A stretch of 17,781 bases of DNA from Bacteroidota bacterium (GTDB taxonomy: Bacteria; Bacteroidota; Bacteroidia; Flavobacteriales_D; Crocinitomicaceae), in NCBI GenBank assembly GCA_016866375.1, contig VGMK01000017.1, positions 1 to 17,781 on the forward strand, in the 5' to 3' direction. Below are positions 1 through 7,389 of this stretch, piece after piece. Below the pieces are notes generated by a model. The model was given only the letters and a program-made list of their open reading frames with translations, made no database searches and was not told the DNA's origin. Each line of letters starts with the position of its first letter. The stretch's first letter is position 1. Made by a program: the position numbers and the translations under genes.

Positions 1-135
1 ATTTCCTGCATACGTGAGTTTATCTACATTGATAATCAGGTAATTTGGATAAATCTTTAAAAAACGTCGTACAACATGTGAGCCGATAAAACCGGCTCCG
101 CCTGAGATTAAAATTTTGCGTTCAAAAACTGCCAT
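1..135 (-). CDS. rfbB: dTDP-glucose 4,6-dehydratase, N-terminal part (cut by window edge)
   Basis: Only the first 45 codons are inside the window; the gene continues past the left edge. The translation has the NAD-binding Rossmann motif GGAGFIGSH (about residues 12-20), then a YPNYLIINVDKLTYAGN stretch. That stretch is typical of RfbB/RmlB, which makes dTDP-4-keto-6-deoxyglucose from dTDP-glucose for rhamnose and other deoxysugars. The ATG overlaps the upstream wbpA-like stop by one base (TGATG), so it is the last visible gene of the operon and probably translationally coupled. The catalytic Tyr-Lys pair and the C-terminal substrate domain are not visible. A related extended SDR epimerase or dehydratase is therefore possible, but DKLTYAGN strongly favours RfbB. 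Confidence 0.85.
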   Translation of the reverse strand, partial: MAVFERKILISGGAGFIGSHVVRRFLKIYPNYLIINVDKLTYAGN

Positions 136-1439
136 CACAAACTCCAATATTTTAAGTTGTGAATTTTTCCTCTGTAGATTCCTTTCACATCAATAAGAAT
201 ACCTTTATCATCTTTCATGATCTCTTTAAAATACATTTCATTCAGGCTAAGGTACTCCTTGTGATTGACTGCCACTATCACAGCATCGTAATCATTATCA
301 CAGCGTTGTTTTAGTTCGACACCATATTCTTGAAGCATTTCGTTATAATCCGCATGGGTATCTGTAATATCAACACTGACCTCGAAAGTTTCTAATTCTT
401 TCAATATATCCAGAACTTTTGAGTTTCGGATATCACTGACATTCTCCTTAAAAGTTGCTCCCATAATCAAGACTTTGGTGTCCTGAATGTGTTTGCCTTG
501 TTTGATTAATTTTTTCACGGTTTGTGAGGCTATGTATGCACCCATCGAATCGTTGATTTTTCTTCCGCTCATAATTACTTGCGCATGATATCCAGCTTGC
601 ATGGCTTTGTGAGTCAAATAATATGGATCTACGCCAATGCAATGCCCACCAACAAGTCCGGGAGTAAATTTTAAGAAGTTCCATTTAGTGCCCGCAGCCT
701 CTAATACATCGTATGTATTTATTTCCAATTTATTGAAGATCAAAGATAATTCATTAATTAGGGCAATATTCAAATCTCGTTGAGTGTTTTCAATGATTTT
801 TGCAGCTTCTGCCACTTTGATAGATGGAGCTTTGTGAACACCTGCCTTTACAACAAGTTCGTAGGTTTTTGAAATTTGCTCGAGTGATTCCTCACAACAG
901 CCCGAGACGACTTTAATAACATTTTGCAAAGTATGTTCTTTATCTCCTGGATTGATTCGCTCCGGAGAATAACCTACTTTAAAATCTCGCTGGTACTGCA
1001 GCCCTGACATTTCCTCTAAAATTGGAATGCAATCTTCCTCAGTACACCCGGGATAGACGGTGGATTCAAATACAATATAGTCTCCTTTTTTAATTACTTT
1101 CCCTACGGTTCGACTTGCCCCAAGCAAAGGATTTAAGTCTGGAAGCTTGGAATCATCAATAGGGGTGGGTACGGCTACAATAAAAAAATTTGCGGTCTTC
1201 AAATCTTCAATGTTAGAAGAGAACAAAATATCGCATCCCTCGAAGGCAGAAGTATCAAGCTCATTGCTTGGATCGACATTTTTTTTCATGCACTCTATGC
1301 GCTCGTGATTGATATCGAAACCGATAACTTTTATTTTTTTTGCAAATTCAAGTGCTATGGGCAGACCTACATAGCCAAGACCAATAACCGCGAGTTTTGC
1401 CTCGTAATCTACTAACCGATTATACATTGGTTTACTCAT
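135..1439 (-). CDS. wbpA: UDP-N-acetylglucosamine 6-dehydrogenase (WbpA/TviB type)
   Basis: Nucleotide-sugar dehydrogenase of 434 residues. It is predicted to oxidise C6 of UDP-GlcNAc in two NAD-dependent steps to UDP-GlcNAcA, in the cytoplasm. The N-terminal Rossmann motif GLGYVGLP is at residues 20-27, the STVYPGCTEE segment near 126-135, and the catalytic cysteine in GGHCIGVDPYYL is Cys267. ENTQRDLNIALINE (about 217-230) and the FKENVSDIRN loop near 330-339 match the TviB/WbpA branch rather than the UDP-glucose dehydrogenase branch, which is represented by the separate gene at 4035-5354. It starts with ATG one base after the wbpB-like stop and ends overlapping the rfbB start. The neighbouring wbpB, wbpD and wbpE homologues support UDP-GlcNAc as substrate. 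UDP-GalNAc (WbpO-like) cannot be excluded from sequence alone. Confidence 0.88.
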   Translation of the reverse strand: MSKPMYNRLVDYEAKLAVIGLGYVGLPIALEFAKKIKVIGFDINHERIECMKKNVDPSNELDTSAFEGCDILFSSNIEDLKTANFFIVAVPTPIDDSKLPDLNPLLGASRTVGKVIKKGDYIVFESTVYPGCTEEDCIPILEEMSGLQYQRDFKVGYSPERINPGDKEHTLQNVIKVVSGCCEESLEQISKTYELVVKAGVHKAPSIKVAEAAKIIENTQRDLNIALINELSLIFNKLEINTYDVLEAAGTKWNFLKFTPGLVGGHCIGVDPYYLTHKAMQAGYHAQVIMSGRKINDSMGAYIASQTVKKLIKQGKHIQDTKVLIMGATFKENVSDIRNSKVLDILKELETFEVSVDITDTHADYNEMLQEYGVELKQRCDNDYDAVIVAVNHKEYLSLNEMYFKEIMKDDKGILIDVKGIYRGKIHNLKYWSL

Positions 1440-1440
1440 G

Positions 1441-2481
1441 TTATTTTGTATGTATTAATTGATTGTTGCGCAGTGTGTAGATTCGCTCGATAATTTCAAC
1501 CACTTTTAACCCTTCGAGCGCATTGGTAGTTGGCGACGTTCTGCCTTTTAAAGTATCAATTACATTTGAAATAATATAATTGTGATTTGCCGCTGATCCT
1601 TTGTATGGGCCATAATCATTTGCAGGATTTGAAGGCTTCAATTTGGGCATTTCATAATCTTTAATATTACAAATTTCTACTTCATTCATGTACTGCCCGC
1701 CTATTTTTATACTTCCATTTTTACTTACTATTGTCATTGATGATTCGAGATTCTGATCGGCCACAGAAGTCGAATAATTGATACAACCCATACCCCCGTT
1801 TATAAAATTAAAGTTTACAAAACCCGAGTCTTCAAATGCTGTAGTATCTTGATGGTTGAAATCTGCAAATTTCCCTTGGATGTTGTCAATATCACCGAAT
1901 AGCCAATACATTATATCGATGAAATGAGAAAACTGGGTAAACAGTGTTCCACCATCTAAGTCTTGTGTTCCTTTCCAATTACCGCGTTTATAATAACGTT
2001 CGTCACGATTCCAGTAGCAATTCAATTGCACCATGTAAATATCACCAAGAATGCCTTCTGTCACAATGGATTTAAGCCATTCTGATGGAGGAGAGTATCT
2101 ATTTTGCATTACGCAAAAAACGTGCTTTGATACTTGCAGTGACATAAATATTATTTCTTCACAACTTACTTTTGTAAGACCCATAGGTTTTTCACATACC
2201 ACATGTTTATGTGCTCGGAGAGCTTTTAAAGATTGTTCTGCGTGCAAGCCATTTGGTGTACAAATATTAACCACGTCAAAAGACAAATTGCTTGACAGAA
2301 GTTCGTCAATACTTTTGAAAAATGGCACATTAAAGTCTTGGGCACCACATTCCTCTTTACTGAGAATATCTACCATGGCGATAAGTTCTCCCTCTTCGTT
2401 GCGACGAACCATTTCGGCATGTCTTTTTCCAATGTGACCAGCTCCAACAACTGCAAACTTTATTTTGGAATTATTTATCAT
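1441..2481 (-). CDS. wbpB: Gfo/Idh/MocA oxidoreductase, WbpB/WlbA-type UDP-GlcNAcA 3-dehydrogenase
   Basis: NAD-dependent oxidoreductase of 346 residues. It has an N-terminal Rossmann fold (VVGAGHIGKRHAE, about residues 11-23) and the family CEKP motif with Lys98. The C-terminal Gfo/Idh/MocA domain contains a GGTLFTQFSHFIDIMYWLFG segment with His186 and Asp189, the usual catalytic positions. WbpB/WlbA enzymes oxidise the 3-hydroxyl of UDP-GlcNAcA so that an aminotransferase can add an amino group at C3. Some members recycle their bound NAD with 2-oxoglutarate. The family is broad, and the specific call rests mainly on WbpA, WbpD and WbpE homologues in the same operon. Its ATG overlaps the wbpD-like stop by 4 bp (ATGA), and one base separates its stop from the wbpA-like start. 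Confidence 0.82.
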   Translation of the reverse strand: MINNSKIKFAVVGAGHIGKRHAEMVRRNEEGELIAMVDILSKEECGAQDFNVPFFKSIDELLSSNLSFDVVNICTPNGLHAEQSLKALRAHKHVVCEKPMGLTKVSCEEIIFMSLQVSKHVFCVMQNRYSPPSEWLKSIVTEGILGDIYMVQLNCYWNRDERYYKRGNWKGTQDLDGGTLFTQFSHFIDIMYWLFGDIDNIQGKFADFNHQDTTAFEDSGFVNFNFINGGMGCINYSTSVADQNLESSMTIVSKNGSIKIGGQYMNEVEICNIKDYEMPKLKPSNPANDYGPYKGSAANHNYIISNVIDTLKGRTSPTTNALEGLKVVEIIERIYTLRNNQLIHTK

Positions 2482-3050
2482 TCGATTTTACTGACTTTGT
2501 TATTTTCTAATTTATATTTTTCGAGACTCTCTGTGCATGTTGCAATTCCCTCGGCATCAAAATTCAAGCGGTGTCCAAATTCACTCATCCATCCGATCTG
2601 CCTCGCCGGATTTCCCACTACAAGTGCATAGGCAGGGATATGTTTTGTGACAACAGCACCTGCGCCTATGAAGGCATATTCACCAATATCATTGCCGCAA
2701 ACAATCGTTGCATTTGCGCCAATACTCGCTCCTTTTTTAACAGTAGTTTTACTGTATTGACCTCTTCGTACTATACGACTTCTTGGATTTATAACGTTGG
2801 TGAAAACCATAGATGGTCCTAAAAAAACATCATCCTCACAAATTACCCCCGTGTAAATGGAGACATTGTTCTGCACTTTTACATTATTTCCTATAATGAC
2901 ATCAGAAGCAACAACAACATTTTGTCCAATGTTGCAATTTTCACCCAATTTACAATTTGCCATAATGTGCGAAAAGTGCCAAATTTTTGTTCCGCTACCG
3001 ATTTCGCAGCCTTCGTCTATTATTGAGGATTCGTGAGCGTAGTAGGTCAT
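2478..3050 (-). CDS. wbpD: WbpD-type UDP-2-acetamido-3-amino-2,3-dideoxyglucuronate N-acetyltransferase
   Basis: Left-handed beta-helix acyltransferase of 190 residues, with hexapeptide repeats running through most of the protein (for example IGSGTKI, LGENCNI, IGQNVVV, IGNNVKV). The segments GPSMVFTNVINPRS, VKKGASIGANATIVCG, GEYAFIGAGAVV and GNPARQIGWMSEFG are typical of WbpD/WlbB enzymes. These acetylate the C3 amino group of the UDP-3-amino uronic acid using acetyl-CoA. I placed the start at the ATG ending at 3050. The longer frame begins with TTG at 3074 inside the uxs coding region, whereas the ATG product begins MTYYAHESS, as expected for the family. This leaves a 1-bp gap after the uxs stop (TAA-A-ATG). 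The stop overlaps the wbpB-like start by 4 bp. Confidence 0.9.
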   Translation of the reverse strand: MTYYAHESSIIDEGCEIGSGTKIWHFSHIMANCKLGENCNIGQNVVVASDVIIGNNVKVQNNVSIYTGVICEDDVFLGPSMVFTNVINPRSRIVRRGQYSKTTVKKGASIGANATIVCGNDIGEYAFIGAGAVVTKHIPAYALVVGNPARQIGWMSEFGHRLNFDAEGIATCTESLEKYKLENNKVSKIE

Positions 3051-3051
3051 T

Positions 3052-4038
3052 TTACTTGATAATATAGTTGTCAAAGTTATAGTGATTTGTCTCCTCTAGT
3101 TCAGACTGACTTAAGGTTTTAAAGAAAGCATAAGTCCTTTTCAATCCTTCCTCTCTGTCAATCGTAGGCCTCCAATTTAATATTGATTGGGCTTTCGAAA
3201 TATCTGGTCTGCGTTGCTTGGGGTCGTCTGTTGGTAGCTCCTTATAAACTACTTTTTGGTTGGTTCCTGTTAATTTGATAATTTCCTCTGCAAATTCCCT
3301 GATTGAAATTTCAGATGGATTTCCAATATTTACTGGGTAAACGTAATCACTATGTAAAAGCCTCACAATTCCTTCAATCAAATCGTCAACATAACAGAAT
3401 GATCTCGTTTGGCTTCCATCACCAAAAATGGTGATATCTTCACCGCGAAGTGCTTGACCGATGAAGGCAGGCAACACTCGGCCATCATTGAGGCGCATGC
3501 GTGGTCCGTAGGTATTAAATATTCTCACAATCCGGGTTTCTAAACCGTGAAAATTGTGATAGGCCATGGTAATAGCCTCCTGAAATCTTTTTGCCTCGTC
3601 GTATACACCGCGAGGTCCTACCGGGTTTACATTTCCCCAATATTCTTCGGTCTGAGGATGAACTGTTGGGTCTCCGTATACCTCTGAGGTTGAAGCGATT
3701 AAAATGCGAGCACCTTTGGCTTTTGCTAATCCTAAACAATTATGTACGCCCAAAGAACCAACTTTCAAGGTCTGAATAGGAATTTTTAAGTAGTCAATTG
3801 GACTTGCTGGGGATGCAAAATGTAAGAGATAGTCTAATTTCCCTGGGACATGAATAAATTTTGATACATCGTGGTGATGGAATTCGAAAGATTTTTTACC
3901 AAACAAATGTTCTATATTTTTTAGTCGACCTGTTATGAGATTATCCAAACCGATAACATGATAACCGTCAAGAATGAAACGATCACACAAATGAGACCCC
4001 AAGAATCCTGCCGCACCGGTAATCAGTATTCTTTTCAT
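3052..4038 (-). CDS. uxs: UDP-glucuronate decarboxylase (UDP-xylose synthase), extended SDR
   Basis: Extended short-chain dehydrogenase/reductase of 328 residues. UXS enzymes use tightly bound NAD to oxidise UDP-glucuronate at C4, decarboxylate it and reduce it again to UDP-xylose. Visible motifs are the Rossmann GAAGFLGSH (8-16), STSEVYGDP (116-124, with Ser118 and Glu119) and the catalytic YDEAK with Tyr146 and Lys150. The GPRMRLNDGRVLPAF segment follows near residue 178, and Arg212 lies in GDGSQTRSFCYVDDL. The YWGNVNPVGPRGVYDEAKR arrangement is characteristic of UXS rather than of 4-epimerases. The gene directly follows ugd, which makes its substrate, with a 4-bp ATGA overlap. An alternative call of NAD-dependent epimerase/dehydratase would be less precise. 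Confidence 0.9.
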   Translation of the reverse strand: MKRILITGAAGFLGSHLCDRFILDGYHVIGLDNLITGRLKNIEHLFGKKSFEFHHHDVSKFIHVPGKLDYLLHFASPASPIDYLKIPIQTLKVGSLGVHNCLGLAKAKGARILIASTSEVYGDPTVHPQTEEYWGNVNPVGPRGVYDEAKRFQEAITMAYHNFHGLETRIVRIFNTYGPRMRLNDGRVLPAFIGQALRGEDITIFGDGSQTRSFCYVDDLIEGIVRLLHSDYVYPVNIGNPSEISIREFAEEIIKLTGTNQKVVYKELPTDDPKQRRPDISKAQSILNWRPTIDREEGLKRTYAFFKTLSQSELEETNHYNFDNYIIK

Positions 4039-5354
4039 ACGGGTTGAGTTAAGTTTCGTCCGATAGATGAGTAATAAAACCCTTGCAATGTCATTTCTTC
4101 CAATTCAAATAAATTCCTCCCGTCAAAGATTACGTGACCCTTCATCAGTTTTTTCATTTTATCAAAATCTGGATTTCTAAAAACTCCCCACTCTGTGCAA
4201 ATCAAAAGTGCATCTGTATTTTCCAAAACTTCATATTCGCTCGATGCATAAGAAATTTTATCCCCGATTTGTAGTTTGACGTTGTCCATCGCCTCGGGAT
4301 CATAGGCAATTACACTTGCTCCGGCTTTAATAAGTTCATCGATTATGTAAAGTGAAGGAGCTTCCCGAATATCATCTGTATCGGGCTTAAATGCCAAGCC
4401 CCAAATTGCAATTTTTTTTCCAGTGAGATTTCCTCTGAAGAAATTATTGATTTTCGGAAATAGAATTATTTTCTGCTTCTCATTCACGCGCATTACCGCA
4501 TCTAATATTTCAAAGTCAAAGAGTTTTTCTTTTCCTGATTTCACTAGCGCACTCACATCTTTAGGAAAGCAAGATCCTCCGTATCCAATTCCCGGGAAAA
4601 GAAAACGTTTACCAATTCTCGAGTCAGAGCCAATTCCAATTCGTACTTTGTCGATGTCAGCTCCAATAAGTTCGCAAAAGTTTGCCATTTCGTTCATAAA
4701 CGTAATTTTAGTGGCCAAAAATGAATTAGCAGCATATTTTGTGAGTTCAGCGGATTTTTCATCCATGAAATAAATGGGGTTCCCCTGTCTTACGAAGGGT
4801 TTATACAAAGTTTCCATTATTTTTTTCGCGCGTTCGTCAGAAGCACCAATAACCACTCTATCTGGTTTTAAAAAATCACTTACTGCAAAGCCCTCTCTCA
4901 AAAATTCAGGATTCGAAACAACTGCAAATTCAGTGGTTGCGTGTTTTGCAATAGCTTGATAAACTTTCTCTGCAGTTCCAACGGGAACAGTGCTTTTATC
5001 TACGATAACTTTATAGTCATTCATCATTTTTCCTAACTGGTCTGCTACCCCAAGAATATAGGATAAATCAGCGCTTCCGTCTTCATCGGGAGGTGTTGGA
5101 AGGGCTAGGAAAATAATTTGGGCATCGGATATTCCTTGTTTCAGAGAGGTTGTAAATGACAAACGATTGGCTTTAACATTTCGGTGAAAAATTGTATCCA
5201 ATTCTGGTTCATAAATTGGAACCACTCCATTTCTCAGTTTTTCCACTTTTGCAGCATCAACATCGATACAAACTACTTGGTTTCCAGTTTCAGCAAAACA
5301 AGCACCTGTAACAAGTCCTACATATCCGGTTCCAACTACGGCAATTTTATTCAT
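4035..5354 (-). CDS. ugd: UDP-glucose 6-dehydrogenase
   Basis: Converts UDP-glucose to UDP-glucuronate with 2 NAD+, in the cytoplasm. The 439-residue protein has the N-terminal Rossmann motif GTGYVGLVTG (8-17), LPTPPDEDGSADLSYI (85-100), STVPVGT (121-127), NPEFLREG (148-155) and the catalytic cysteine Cys262 in GYGGSCFPKD. The C-terminal NAD/UDP-binding domain has WGLAFKPDTDDIREAPS (318-334). It is clearly of the Ugd/TuaD branch and distinct from the WbpA-like dehydrogenase in the same operon. It lies 22 bp after the wbpE-like gene and overlaps uxs by 4 bp, so UDP-glucuronate is probably passed on to UDP-xylose, though it may also serve as a glycosyl donor itself. Confidence 0.95.
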   Translation of the reverse strand: MNKIAVVGTGYVGLVTGACFAETGNQVVCIDVDAAKVEKLRNGVVPIYEPELDTIFHRNVKANRLSFTTSLKQGISDAQIIFLALPTPPDEDGSADLSYILGVADQLGKMMNDYKVIVDKSTVPVGTAEKVYQAIAKHATTEFAVVSNPEFLREGFAVSDFLKPDRVVIGASDERAKKIMETLYKPFVRQGNPIYFMDEKSAELTKYAANSFLATKITFMNEMANFCELIGADIDKVRIGIGSDSRIGKRFLFPGIGYGGSCFPKDVSALVKSGKEKLFDFEILDAVMRVNEKQKIILFPKINNFFRGNLTGKKIAIWGLAFKPDTDDIREAPSLYIIDELIKAGASVIAYDPEAMDNVKLQIGDKISYASSEYEVLENTDALLICTEWGVFRNPDFDKMKKLMKGHVIFDGRNLFELEEMTLQGFYYSSIGRNLTQPV

Positions 5355-5376
5355 GAGTTAGTTTCGAGGAGATTTA

Positions 5377-6507
5377 TTATTTTCCAATATATTCTTCAAT
5401 AGTTTTGGTGATATATTCCAACTGCTCTTCTTGCATTTCTGTATGAATAGGCAATGAAATTACACGCTCGGTCAACCAGTCTGTTGTTTGTAAGTGCAGG
5501 TTTTCTGCGCCAAAAGAGGCAAACATTTTTTGTCTATGTGCCGGTACGGGATAATAAATCATGCTTGGTACATCACGTGAGGCCAAATATTCATTCAGCC
5601 CATCTCTATTCGGTCCGTCAAGAGTGAGGGTATATTGATGAAAAACATGTTTTGAATCAGAGGAGCGAAAAGGAATTTGCACACCGTTCATAGGGCCAAA
5701 GAATTCGTCGTAGTAAGCAGCTACCTCGCGTCGGGCATCAATGTAATTATCCAATTGACGCAGTTTAATCTGCAGAACAGCGGCTTGAATGCTATCTAAT
5801 CTCGAGTTACATCCTACTACGTCATGGTAGTATTTTTTACTTTGGCCATGATTGGCAATCATTTTAATTTTATTCGCTAAATCATCATTATTCGTAAATA
5901 AGGCGCCACCATCACCGTAACAACCTAAATTTTTTGATGGAAAAAATGAGGTGCAACCAATATCACCGATTGTTCCCGTTTTCACAACGGTTCCATCCGT
6001 TAGATGATAATTTGACCCCAAAGCCTGGGCATTGTCCTCAATCACAAATAAATTGTTTTTTCGAGCTATTTCCATAATTGCATTCATGTTTGCCGCCTGT
6101 CCGAACAAATGAACGGGGACAATGGCTTTTGTTTTTGGTGTAATAGCATTTTCTATTTCTTTTTCGTCGATGCAAAAAGTATCTTTATTTACCTCCACAA
6201 AAATGGGTTTAAGCCCAAGCAGAGCAATTACTTCAGTGGTGGCAATGTATGTAAAAGATGGGGTTATCACCTCGTCTCCGGGTTGAAGGCCAAGTGCCAT
6301 CATTGCAATTTGGAGTGCATCTGTTCCATTGGCACAGGGTATAACGTGTTTAACGTGCAAGTATTGTTCAAGATCTTCCTTCAGACCACTTACTTCTGGG
6401 CCATTTATAAAATGTGCATTATTTATGACATTCCAGATTGCTTCATCGATAGCAGGTTTAATTTTTTCGTATTGACCTACGAGGTCTACCATCTGAATTC
6501 TCTTCAT
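5377..6507 (-). CDS. wbpE: DegT/DnrJ/EryC1/StrS aminotransferase, WbpE type
   Basis: PLP-dependent sugar aminotransferase of 376 residues, predicted to transfer an amino group from glutamate to the 3-keto sugar made by the WbpB-like enzyme. PLP contacts are visible: CANGTDAL (58-65), VIEDNAQALG (155-164, Asp158 pairing with the pyridine nitrogen) and SFFPSKNLGCYGDGGA with the Schiff-base Lys192. NSRLDSIQAA (234-243) is typical of the family. A longer frame opens with a TTG at 6555, but I place the start at the ATG ending at 6507, giving MKRIQMVDL as in relatives. A promoter -7 box lies between the two candidates, so the longer product could not be made from that promoter. This is the first gene of the seven-gene operon; 22 bp separate it from ugd. 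Confidence 0.87.
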   Translation of the reverse strand: MKRIQMVDLVGQYEKIKPAIDEAIWNVINNAHFINGPEVSGLKEDLEQYLHVKHVIPCANGTDALQIAMMALGLQPGDEVITPSFTYIATTEVIALLGLKPIFVEVNKDTFCIDEKEIENAITPKTKAIVPVHLFGQAANMNAIMEIARKNNLFVIEDNAQALGSNYHLTDGTVVKTGTIGDIGCTSFFPSKNLGCYGDGGALFTNNDDLANKIKMIANHGQSKKYYHDVVGCNSRLDSIQAAVLQIKLRQLDNYIDARREVAAYYDEFFGPMNGVQIPFRSSDSKHVFHQYTLTLDGPNRDGLNEYLASRDVPSMIYYPVPAHRQKMFASFGAENLHLQTTDWLTERVISLPIHTEMQEEQLEYITKTIEEYIGK

Positions 6508-6524
6508 CTCTAACAATTGGTAAT

Positions 6525-6555
6525 CAAAGTTAAGGAATATAGCTCTTTTACCCAA
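6525..6555 (-). promoter_or_regulatory. Promoter of the nucleotide-sugar operon (Bacteroidota type)
   Basis: On the minus strand, TTG (6555-6553) is followed after a 20-base spacer by TAACTTTG (6532-6525). This matches the Bacteroidota -33/-7 pattern TTG...TAnnTTTG. Transcription should begin about 5-8 bases downstream, giving a leader of roughly 10 bases before the ATG at 6507. The match is by eye. Confidence 0.55.
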
Positions 6556-6623
6556 TTTTATTTGCTGTTTACAGAGAAATTTGCGTCTGTTGAGGGTTTA
6601 TCCTGATTCTAATTTCTTATTTT

Positions 6624-6631
6624 TATCTTTG
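6624..6631 (+). promoter_or_regulatory. Possible -7 box (TATCTTTG) before the envelope protein gene
   Basis: TATCTTTG matches TAnnTTTG exactly and lies 5 bases before the ATG at 6637. No TTG or TTTG is found at the expected distance upstream, so it is a weak call. If it is real, transcription would start at or next to the start codon. Confidence 0.3.
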
Positions 6632-6636
6632 CTCTA

Positions 6637-7389
6637 ATGAGAGGGCTCAGTTTTTTTGTAATTGTTTTGATAAGTTGCAATCATTATTCTCAGGCAACTA
6701 AGCAAAGTTTTTCCCGGATGTTTGAGGTGGAGTATGGTGCTAATTTACCTGCGGGAGATCTAGCCCAACGCTATGGTTTTCTCAATCACGTGGGTGGAGG
6801 CGTGTTGTTCCGTTCGCCGCAAAATTTAATCTTTGGATTTGAGTCAGCTTTTATATTCGGCAATCAATTTAAATCGGAATTTGACTCTGTGTTTTCTCAC
6901 TTATCGGATGCCCAGGGAAATATCACAGACATAAATGGAGATATTGCGCTAGTTATGACCTATGCCAGAGGGTTTTACGCAAACGGATTTCTGGGTAAAT
7001 TAATTCAGCTCTCTCAAAAAAAGAAGGCTTCGCATCTTCAATTAAAATTGGGTTTTGGGTACCTTCAACATCGGTTCAGAATCGAGACAAATCAACAGGT
7101 AGTTCCTCAAATCGAAACGGATTATCGCAAGGGTTACGATCGCTTCACTACAGGAATCAATACCAGTCAATTTATCGGATATGCTTTTCTCCCTGAAGAA
7201 GGATTTTATCAATTTTATGGTGGCCTCTACATCCAGGAGGGGTTTACTTACAATCGAAGAACCATCAATTTCGATCAACCGAATGTGCCGGTTTCCAGAG
7301 ATTTACGCCTGGATTTGCAAATTGGTGTCAAGTTAGGTTGGTACATACCTTTTTACAAAGCTGAGCCGCGAGATTATTACTTTGAATAA
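6637..7389 (+). CDS. Exported envelope protein, probable outer-membrane beta-barrel, function unknown
   Basis: I do not recognise a named family. The 250-residue product begins with a short hydrophobic segment (LSFFVIVLIS, residues 4-13). This could be a signal peptide cleaved near SQA-TKQ, but LISC at 11-14 also fits a lipobox, which would make it a lipoprotein with Cys14; the two readings cannot be separated by eye. The mature part has alternating hydrophobic/polar stretches with many Gly, Phe and Tyr residues (for example GGVLFRS, LIFGFESAFIFG, LQLKLGFGYLQ, FYGGLYIQEGF, LQIGVKLGWYIPF) and an aromatic C-terminus, as in Bacteroidota outer-membrane barrels. The stop overlaps the waaA start by one base (TAATG), so the two are probably co-translated. 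That suggests a link to the LPS/outer membrane, which is inference. Confidence 0.6.
   Translation: MRGLSFFVIVLISCNHYSQATKQSFSRMFEVEYGANLPAGDLAQRYGFLNHVGGGVLFRSPQNLIFGFESAFIFGNQFKSEFDSVFSHLSDAQGNITDINGDIALVMTYARGFYANGFLGKLIQLSQKKKASHLQLKLGFGYLQHRFRIETNQQVVPQIETDYRKGYDRFTTGINTSQFIGYAFLPEEGFYQFYGGLYIQEGFTYNRRTINFDQPNVPVSRDLRLDLQIGVKLGWYIPFYKAEPRDYYFE

Noticed and set aside
1441..2481. WbpB-like protein as inositol dehydrogenase or other sugar dehydrogenase
   Set aside because: The fold alone would allow it, but the WbpA, WbpD and WbpE homologues in the same coupled operon make the UDP-GlcNAcA 3-dehydrogenase reading much more likely.
2051..2822. Plus-strand open frames opposite wbpB and wbpD
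   Set aside because: They are antisense to well-supported genes, show no recognisable domain and have no start context of their own.
3051..3074. Longer wbpD frame opening at 3074
   Set aside because: It begins with TTG inside the uxs coding sequence. The ATG at 3050 gives the N-terminus expected for the family and a 1-bp gap after the uxs stop.
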